NCBI GenBank assembly: GCA_023934045.1
Contig: CP097583.1
Location: forward strand, 310,001 to 374,000
DNA: 64,000 nt
Direction of reading: 5' to 3'
DNA from: Candidatus Phytoplasma vitis
GTDB lineage: Bacteria; Bacillota_I; Bacilli_A; Acholeplasmatales; Acholeplasmataceae
Position 1 is the stretch's first letter; each line of letters opens with the position of its first letter. The notes under the pieces were generated by a model that saw nothing but the letters and a program-made list of their open reading frames with translations, did not search any database and was not told the DNA's origin. Positions 59,022-64,000 of the stretch are shown here, in pieces. The position numbers and the translations under genes were made by a program.

Positions 59022-60053
59022 TTAAACAAATTGATTTAAAAAACGAATATCGTTATTGTAAAAATGTCTAATATTTTTTATATTTTTTTTTAACATTGTG
59101 ATTCTTTCGATTCCCATACCAAAGGCTAAACCAGTATATGTTTTATTATCAAAACCTACATTATCTAATACTTGGGGATGAATTAATCCAGCTCCTAATA
59201 TTTCTAAATAAAATTTCTTTTTGTTTGCCCCTTCCATTACTAAATCTACTTCAAAACTTGGTTTAGTAAAAGGAAAATAAGAAGGACGAAGTCTTATTTT
59301 TTGTTCTTCTCCAAAAATATGTTTAACAAAAGATGTAATGATTTCTACTAAATCTATTAAACTAACTTTAAAACCGACATAAAAACCATCTAATTGAGTA
59401 AATTGATGACTATGAGTATCATCGTCTTTATCTCTTCTATATACTTTTCCAGAAGAAATAATTTTCAAAGATTTATTACGTTGTTTTAACATAGTTTTAA
59501 TTTGAATAGGAGAAGTATGAGTTCTTAAAAGATTTTCTGGATTATTTTTTAAATAAAAAGAATCTTGCATATCTCTTGAAGGATGATTTTTACTCATATT
59601 TAACATTTCGAAATTGTATAAATCAGTTTCTATTTCTGTCCCTTCATGAATAGAGTATCCCAAACTTAAGAAAAAATTTTCTATTTCTTTAATCATTTGA
59701 TTTAAAGGATGCATACACCCTTGCGGAAATTGAAAAGAAGGCAAAGTAACATCTATTTTTTCTTTTGTTAACTTTTCATTTAAAATTTTATTTTCTAAGA
59801 AAGTTTTTTTTTCTTTAAATAAATTAATGTTTTTTTGTTTAGAAATAAAAATAACTTTTTTCAATTCTTTTTGAATTTCTGGTTTGTAATTATTAATTTC
59901 TTTTAAAATATTTAAAAAAAAACCTTTTTTTCCTAGATATTTTGTTTCCGATTCTAATAATTTTTTTATTTCGTTAATGTTTTGTAATTCTTTAATTATT
60001 TTATTTTCTACTTCATTCAATATTTTTTTTAATTTAAAAATATTTTGATACAT
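59022..60053 (-). CDS. Phenylalanyl-tRNA synthetase alpha subunit
   Basis: A 343-residue catalytic subunit. The N-terminal coiled coil is followed by the class II core: motif 2 region LLRTHTSPIQIKTM and KVYRRDKDDDTHSHQFTQLD, and motif 3 GLAFGMGIERITML. Complete. First gene of the pheS-pheT-rsgA-lepA-pot series on the minus strand. No T-box leader was recognised upstream. Confidence 0.97.
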   Translation of the reverse strand: MYQNIFKLKKILNEVENKIIKELQNINEIKKLLESETKYLGKKGFFLNILKEINNYKPEIQKELKKVIFISKQKNINLFKEKKTFLENKILNEKLTKEKIDVTLPSFQFPQGCMHPLNQMIKEIENFFLSLGYSIHEGTEIETDLYNFEMLNMSKNHPSRDMQDSFYLKNNPENLLRTHTSPIQIKTMLKQRNKSLKIISSGKVYRRDKDDDTHSHQFTQLDGFYVGFKVSLIDLVEIITSFVKHIFGEEQKIRLRPSYFPFTKPSFEVDLVMEGANKKKFYLEILGAGLIHPQVLDNVGFDNKTYTGLAFGMGIERITMLKKNIKNIRHFYNNDIRFLNQFV

Positions 60054-60330
60054 AAAATTTATTTCCTCTTTTTATTTATTAATTAAAAAAAACTCTAGGA
60101 ATTTTTTTTAAAGAAAAAAATATTTTTTTGATAAAAATATAAATTTAAATATATAAATATACTATATATAATAATAACAAAATAAAAAAAATATTTTTTG
60201 TTTTTTCATTAAAATCTATTTATAAAATATTTTTATTTATTAATATTTAAATTTTCTTATAAAAATAATTTCATATTTTTTTAAACAACTTAAATTAATA
60301 TAATATTTTTATTATATTATTATATGAAAA

Positions 60331-60520
60331 TGGGTAGTAAAGAGACCTAAATATTATGTTATCTAAGGAATATCCAGTATATTCTGAGATCTCAAATTCA
60401 TAAAAAATAACTTGACCATTTGATATAAAAAGAAATTTACGGAAATAATCTTGTGAGAGATTATTCCTCTTGCTGAAAGAGATATAATTATAGAAAGCCG
60501 TCTTATTGTTTTTGTTTTTT
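60331..60520 (+). ncRNA. Candidate structured RNA of unknown class
   Basis: A stretch with clearly higher GC than its surroundings and no open frame. It contains several hairpins in a row: GAATAT/ATATTC (60368-60373 and 60379-60384), the palindrome TGAGATCTCA (60385-60394), AATAATCT/AGATTATT (60444-60451 and 60458-60465) and CTCTT/AAGAG with a GCTGA loop (60467-60481). The ends can pair (GAGAC at 60342 with GTCTT at 60500). A TATTAT box lies just upstream and a T-rich tract just downstream on the plus strand. It does not match RNase P RNA, tmRNA or SRP RNA by eye. The strand is inferred from the flanking T-tract; a leader of pheS on the minus strand is the alternative. Confidence 0.4.
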
Positions 60521-60594
60521 TAAATTTAAATTTTTCATATTTTATTATTTCTTTTTTTTGTTGATTAACAAAAAAATTAAAATTAATTTTAATA

Positions 60595-60624
60595 AAATAA
60601 AAAAACTCAACTTATTAAAGTTGA
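60595..60624 (-). terminator. Terminator-like hairpin
   Basis: The stem TCAACTT/AAGTTGA followed by a T-run on the minus strand. It would end transcripts coming from the broken gene at 60825-61004 or the hairpin element. Confidence 0.6.
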
Positions 60625-60636
60625 ACTTAGTTTATT

Positions 60637-60726
60637 AATTTAAATTTAATTGTTGTTGATGTAATAGGGGGCAGTGCCCTGCCCCGCACTGCACCCTGAA
60701 AAAATAACAAAAATTTAATTTAAATT
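60637..60726. repeat. 90-base stem-loop with GC-rich core
   Basis: Outer arms of 21 bases (60637-60657 and 60706-60726) are complementary at 19 positions and AT-rich. Between them lies a GC-rich core that is foreign to the base composition of the window: GGGGGCAGTG (60667-60676) pairs with CACTGCACCC (60687-60696) with one mismatch around the loop CCCTGCCCCG. A competing pairing, GGGGCA with TGCCCC (60668-60673 and 60680-60685), is also possible. No gene is affected. Confidence 0.85.
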
Positions 60727-60824
60727 AGATAAAATAAGTTGTTCTTTTATTCCTTAAATTCGATTTTTTTGTTTGAATTTTTTAATTTTTAAAATGGTAA
60801 AAGTTGTTGATTTTTTTAATTGAT

Positions 60825-61004
60825 TTAAGTAATATTTTTTTGTTTTTTTTGTTGATTTTTTATGTATTCTTTAAATTCAATTAAAAAATCATTATATTTA
60901 TTTAAAAAGTTAATAAGTTCTGGTGTTTCTTCAATAACTAATTCTTTAGTAAATAATAATAATTTTAGATTACATTGTTTTAAATATTATAATATTTTAT
61001 TCAT
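60825..61004 (-). pseudogene. Broken, shortened copy of the 61143-61517 gene
   Basis: The minus-strand frame starting MNKIL meets TAA at codon 6 and then continues YLKQCNLKLLLFTKELVIEE and TPELINFLNKYN to a stop. This matches the N-terminus of the adjacent 124-residue protein (MNKILESLKRHNSKLALLDE, TPELINILQEF), with an insertion of a few residues. The C-terminal two thirds are missing. It is a tandem, decayed paralogue. Confidence 0.7.
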
Positions 61005-61080
61005 ATTTTTTTCTTTTTTTAATAAATAATTTAATATATTGTTTTTTAAAAATAATTAAAATTGTTGATTTTTTAAAAAA

Positions 61081-61111
61081 AAATTAAATTTTAATTTTTA
61101 AAATTTAATTT
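61081..61111 (-). terminator. Rho-independent terminator
   Basis: The stem AAATTAAATTTT/AAAATTTAATTT followed by a T-run on the minus strand, downstream of the 61143-61517 gene. Confidence 0.65.
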
Positions 61112-61142
61112 TTTTTATTTGTTTTGGTCTTGATTAAAAATA

Positions 61143-61517
61143 TTACATTGATTCCATTAATTCATCTGAATCGATTTTGTATTTTTCTTCTAAAATATTA
61201 TATAATTCGTTAAGTTTATCTTTATTAGCGTCTGTAAATTCTTCTATTTGTTTTAATGAATTAATAAATGAATTAAATAAAGAAGAAAAACATACACTTT
61301 TTCTAAATCGATAATTTAATACTTCACAAACATCAGCTACGCCATATTTGCCACCATGATGTGAATCTGTATAAAAATATCTATCACCATCACAGTTCCA
61401 CAAAGATAATAATTGAAGCTCGCAGAATTCTTGCAAAATGTTAATAAGTTCTGGTGTTTCGTCGAGTAACGCTAACTTTGAGTTATGACGTTTTAATGAT
61501 TCTAATATTTTATTCAT
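61143..61517 (-). CDS. Hypothetical protein
   Basis: A 124-residue protein without membrane segments or signal peptide. The central part (FYTDSHHGGKYGVADVCEVL) has His, Cys and Gly residues and vaguely recalls the N-terminal DNA-binding domain of BRO/antirepressor proteins (a DVCEVLNY pattern), but this is only a guess. Residues 95-124 are helical and acidic. A broken copy of its N-terminal third lies just downstream (60825-61004). The ATG at 61517 has an AAGGA site. Function unknown. Confidence 0.6.
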   Translation of the reverse strand: MNKILESLKRHNSKLALLDETPELINILQEFCELQLLSLWNCDGDRYFYTDSHHGGKYGVADVCEVLNYRFRKSVCFSSLFNSFINSLKQIEEFTDANKDKLNELYNILEEKYKIDSDELMESM

Positions 61518-61549
61518 AAAAATACTTCCTTTTTATTTATTTTAAAAAA

Positions 61550-61570
61550 CGTAAAATTTCTAACTTTACG
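61550..61570 (-). terminator. Terminator-like hairpin
   Basis: The stem CGTAAA/TTTACG with a T-run on the minus strand, ten bases past the broken small gene at 61580-61687. Confidence 0.55.
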
Positions 61571-61579
61571 AATGATGGT

Positions 61580-61687
61580 TTATTTTATTTTTAAATAAAA
61601 ATCGCCGCCAACTAATAAATGAATAATAATGGCTAAAATAATTTAAATTGCAAAAAGCCAAATCAACCAAGTAATTTCTGGATTCAT
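61580..61687 (-). pseudogene. Broken small membrane peptide gene
   Basis: A minus-strand frame of 34 sense codons with one in-frame TAA: MNPEITWLIWLFAI, stop, then IILAIIIHLLVGGDFYLKIK and a final stop. It has a GGAAA ribosome-binding-site-like sequence and its own terminator. Read through, it would be a single-membrane-span peptide with a GGD motif. One base change would restore it. Confidence 0.5.
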
Positions 61688-61838
61688 TTTTTTTCTTTTC
61701 CTTTTTTAAATTTATTTAATTTTTGTTAATTACTTAATATTTGTTTTTGCTTTTTGTTTTTTTGTGTATTTAGAATTGAATAACTGTTTTTGAAAAAACA
61801 GCTATTTGAAGTTGTTTTTTATTTTTCGAAAAATAAAA

Positions 61839-61859
61839 AAACCACTATGAAAGTAGTTT
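61839..61859 (-). terminator. Terminator-like hairpin
   Basis: The stem AAACTACT/AGTGGTTT (with one G-U pair) and a T-run on the minus strand lie 20 bases past the stop of the 61879-62073 frame. Another perfect hairpin, CTGTTTTT/AAAAACAG, is at about 61784-61801. Confidence 0.55.
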
Positions 61860-61878
61860 AGTTTTTAAAATGAGGGGA

Positions 61879-62073
61879 TTACGCAGTTTGAGTAAGTTTA
61901 GTAGTTATTAATGTAGAACCGCGCGGTTTTATTTTAAGATCAGACAACCTCGCAATGTTATAATTTTTTGTAAATAAATTCATTTTAATACCGAAAAGAC
62001 TAGTTAAAAAACTAGTATTTTTTTCATAGAAAAGAGGTTTTAAAAATAAGTAATTTTGACAGCGTGTATCCAA
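61879..62073 (-). CDS. Possible small protein or gene fragment
   Basis: A 64-codon frame on the minus strand with a terminator behind it. Residues 7-33 are encoded by one arm of an inverted repeat, so the true start may be the internal ATG at 61983, giving a 34-residue peptide (MNLFTKNYNIARLSDLKIK then PRGSTLITTKLTQTA). The C-terminal part is compositionally normal for protein, with GC higher than its surroundings. It may be the tail end of a larger lost gene. No family recognised. Confidence 0.35.
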   Translation of the reverse strand: MDTRCQNYLFLKPLFYEKNTSFLTSLFGIKMNLFTKNYNIARLSDLKIKPRGSTLITTKLTQTA

Positions 62074-62421
62074 AATTAAATAATGTTATTTTGAATTATT
62101 TTTATTATTTATTAATATATCTTTTTACTATAAAGTGAAAATATAAATAAATAACTTTAAATTATAATAATTAAAAATTATTATAAGTAAGATATTTTTT
62201 TATAAAAAAAATTATTTTATAATCATAAAAAATTAATTCGATACCTTATAAACAAAAAACTGAATATTAAAATTGTTTTTTTTTTTTTTTGTTTATAATC
62301 ATCGTAGTGTTATAAAAAAATGTAAATGTTTTTTTAACTTTGCATATTTTTAAAACCTCTTTCTTTGAAAAAAGACTAGTTTTTTAACTATTATTTTCGG
62401 TATTAAAAATGAATTTATTTA
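61971..62421. repeat. Inverted repeat flanking a gene-free segment
   Basis: The arm 61971-62048 and the arm 62345-62421 are close inverted copies, about 77 bases each, with a handful of mismatches. Each arm contains a hairpin-like core around ACTAGT (in the left arm ACTAGTTAAAAAACTAGT). The nearly 300 bases between them hold a poly-T tract (about 62277-62291) and no gene. The right arm lies about 130 bases before the nuclease-methylase gene. Confidence 0.85.
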
Positions 62422-62494
62422 AACTTTTTTATAACAGTGTGTTCTACAAACATCAAAAATTATAAAAATATAAAACAAGAACAAAAATATAAAA

Positions 62495-62537
62495 AATATA
62501 TTCAATTTCAATATTGAATTATTATTATTAAAAAGGA
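62495..62537 (+). promoter_or_regulatory. Shared leader with TTCAATATTGAA palindrome
   Basis: The perfect palindrome TTCAATATTGAA (62507-62518), followed by TTATTATTATTAAAAAGGA with the ribosome-binding site. The segment ATATTCAATTTCAATATTGA is shared with the minus-strand leader of the 1822-2457 gene some 60 kb away. Confidence 0.55.
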
Positions 62538-62547
62538 TTTATATAAA

Positions 62548-64000
62548 ATGGTATCAGAACAAATGGTAAGAGAACAAGTTTCGACGTTGTTAAAAAACAA
62601 AGGATGGGTATTAGATTATTCCTCTCCAGAATGCAACGTTTCACAAGAAGAAAAAAATGCCGATTACGTTTTAAAAGATGATAATTCTTGCCCTTTATTA
62701 GTTTTAGAAGTTAAAACAAAAAAAAATTTTAATATCTCAAAAGCTTTTGAACAAGCAAAAAAATATGCTATTAGATTGAAAGCCCCAATAATAGGAATTA
62801 CAGATGGGGAAAATTTTTATTATAAACATGTACAAAGCAATCAAAATTTAATTTATAATGGTATAGAATTAAAAAATACTGTTTTAGAACAAGATTTGTT
62901 AAAAAAATTTATTGATAATCCAATTTGTTTTGAATTAAAACAAGATCCACAAACACGTGCATTTATTTTAAAAGTTTTTAACAATATTAATGATTTATTA
63001 TCAAAAATACATGTTTTTAAAGGTATTCCTCGTTTACAACAAATTTGTAATTTTTTGTTTTTAAAATTATTTCATGATTCTTTGAAAGAAAAAAAAGCGA
63101 AAAAAGAAATAAATAAAATTTATAATTGGGACAAATTAATTAAAAAAAATAAAAATAACGATGAAGATTTAATATCTTTTTATAATACGATGTTAGAAAA
63201 ATTACAAAGTAAATATTGTGTTTCAATAAACCTTTTTGAAGAATCTGTTTTTAATGTCTATAAAGAAGAACATTTAATTATTTTAAAAAAAATAATTGAA
63301 GAAATTAATAAGATTAATTTTTTTACTTCTAATAATAATGATTTACATGGAGAAGCATTTGAATTTTTTTTAGAAATCAATTCATCAATTAAACAAAGTG
63401 ATTTAGGACAATATTTTACCCCTAGACCAATTGTTAATTTTATGGTAGATTTTGCTAATTTAAAAGTAGAAACACATAAAAAAATTTATGATCCTTTTTG
63501 TGGTACAGGAGGATTTTTAATTAAAGCTTTTTCAAAATTAAAAGAACAAATTTTAAATCCACATAAATTAAATTTGGCCAAAACGCAAGATTTAAAAAAA
63601 GAAATGCAACATTTAAAAAAAGAATGTTTATATGGACAAGAGGCAGTTATGGAAACAGCTAGATTTGCAAAAATGAATATGATTTTAGCAGGCGACGGTC
63701 ATAGCAATATTTCTTGTGCAGACAGCTTTAGTTTAAATAGTAAACAAGAACACAACGAAAAATATGATGTTATTTTAACTAATATTCCTTTTTTAAATAA
63801 ACAATATTCTGATTTTGAAAAAGTTTATGATTGTATTAATGGTAATGAAATAAGTATTCGTCATTGTTTGAATTCAATTAATTCACAAAGTTTAGATAAT
63901 AAAATTTTAATAATTGTTCCTGAAAGTGTTTTAATTGATAATAGATATTATAATTTACGTAAATATATTCATGAAATAACAAATATTGTCGCTGTAATTT
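62548..64000 (+). CDS. Nuclease-methylase fusion, type I/IIG-like N6-adenine DNA methyltransferase (partial)
   Basis: Open to the window end, 484 codons seen, 3' part missing. N-terminal residues 30-110 look like the type I restriction HsdR_N nuclease fold: Asp39 (ADYVL) followed by LEVKTKK with Glu54 and Lys56, a PD-(D/E)xK pattern. The middle and C-terminal part is an HsdM-type methylase: LHGEAFEFFLE, SDLGQYFTPRPIVNFMV, motif I DPFCGTGGFL (about 313-322) and motif IV near residue 411, which reads TNIPF where NPP[FY] is usual. The combination suggests a single-chain restriction-modification enzyme or a methylase of a type I system. The ATG at 62548 has AAAAGGA upstream and the leader shared with left-end genes. 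Whether a specificity gene follows cannot be seen. Confidence 0.85.
   Translation, partial: MVSEQMVREQVSTLLKNKGWVLDYSSPECNVSQEEKNADYVLKDDNSCPLLVLEVKTKKNFNISKAFEQAKKYAIRLKAPIIGITDGENFYYKHVQSNQNLIYNGIELKNTVLEQDLLKKFIDNPICFELKQDPQTRAFILKVFNNINDLLSKIHVFKGIPRLQQICNFLFLKLFHDSLKEKKAKKEINKIYNWDKLIKKNKNNDEDLISFYNTMLEKLQSKYCVSINLFEESVFNVYKEEHLIILKKIIEEINKINFFTSNNNDLHGEAFEFFLEINSSIKQSDLGQYFTPRPIVNFMVDFANLKVETHKKIYDPFCGTGGFLIKAFSKLKEQILNPHKLNLAKTQDLKKEMQHLKKECLYGQEAVMETARFAKMNMILAGDGHSNISCADSFSLNSKQEHNEKYDVILTNIPFLNKQYSDFEKVYDCINGNEISIRHCLNSINSQSLDNKILIIVPESVLIDNRYYNLRKYIHEITNIVAVI

Noticed and set aside
60054-60540. T-box leader of pheST on the minus strand
   Set aside because: The conserved T-box sequence (GGTGGNACCGCG type) is not found; the region is better described as an unclassified structured RNA candidate.
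1-64000. tRNA and rRNA genes, insertion sequences, mobile-unit genes
   Set aside because: No T-loop-like GGTTCNAATC context, rRNA block, intact transposase, or phytoplasma mobile-unit genes (dnaB, dnaG, ssb, fliA type) were recognised on either strand.

Overview
The window looks like a chromosome segment of a phytoplasma ('Candidatus Phytoplasma', Mollicutes). It is extremely AT-rich, UGA acts as a stop (Trp is UGG, which argues against Mycoplasma/Spiroplasma), no cell-wall genes are seen, and the core genes are phytoplasma-like: ECF vitamin transporters, a spermidine/putrescine ABC transporter, a sugar ABC transporter, and several membrane-anchored AAA+ ATPases and signal-peptide proteins. 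The wealth of AAA+/FtsH-type genes resembles the apple proliferation group, but the species cannot be fixed from the sequence alone.

Layout. 1-7620: a graveyard with an AAA+ pseudogene, one intact membrane-anchored protein (1822-2457), and a tandem family of anchored proteins with one intact copy (2824-3723) and two broken copies. 7680-16865: a minus-strand operon encoding two anchored coiled-coil proteins, a membrane AAA+ ATPase, a 1503-residue secreted coiled-coil protein with internal DNA repeats, and a secreted stand-alone FtsH-type (M41) zinc peptidase. 17740-28076: housekeeping (rplU-prp-rpmA-obgE plus an ECF S component; trhO; a second ECF S component; dnaE; lysS; rnpB). 28280-33963: a second AAA+ operon built on the same plan (anchored protein, secreted coiled-coil protein, membrane AAA+). 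34413-42745: mnmE, nrnA, a carbohydrate ABC transporter and asnS. 43570-49169: accessory genes (divergent xseA, a frameshifted anchored protein, a protein with a hydrophobic C-terminus, a secreted protein, a two-TM protein with a Pro/Tyr-rich tail). 49624-60053: potABCD, lepA, rsgA, pheT and pheS. 60054-62547: a long region with a candidate structured RNA, a GC-rich hairpin inside long arms, small broken genes and an inverted repeat. 62548-end: a nuclease-methylase gene that runs off the window.

The most interesting system is the pair of AAA+ operons. In the first, the two halves of an FtsH protease (AAA+ motor and zinc peptidase) are separate genes; the peptidase and the giant coiled-coil protein carry signal peptides, and the motor's charge pattern predicts that its ATPase domain lies outside the cell, in the host cytoplasm. 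The second operon repeats the motor plus secreted coiled-coil part without the peptidase. Remnants of the same family lie at 1045-1770 and 12843-13033, so the family is duplicating and decaying. A shared leader with the palindrome TTCAATATTGAA precedes three genes near the left end and the nuclease-methylase gene at the right end.
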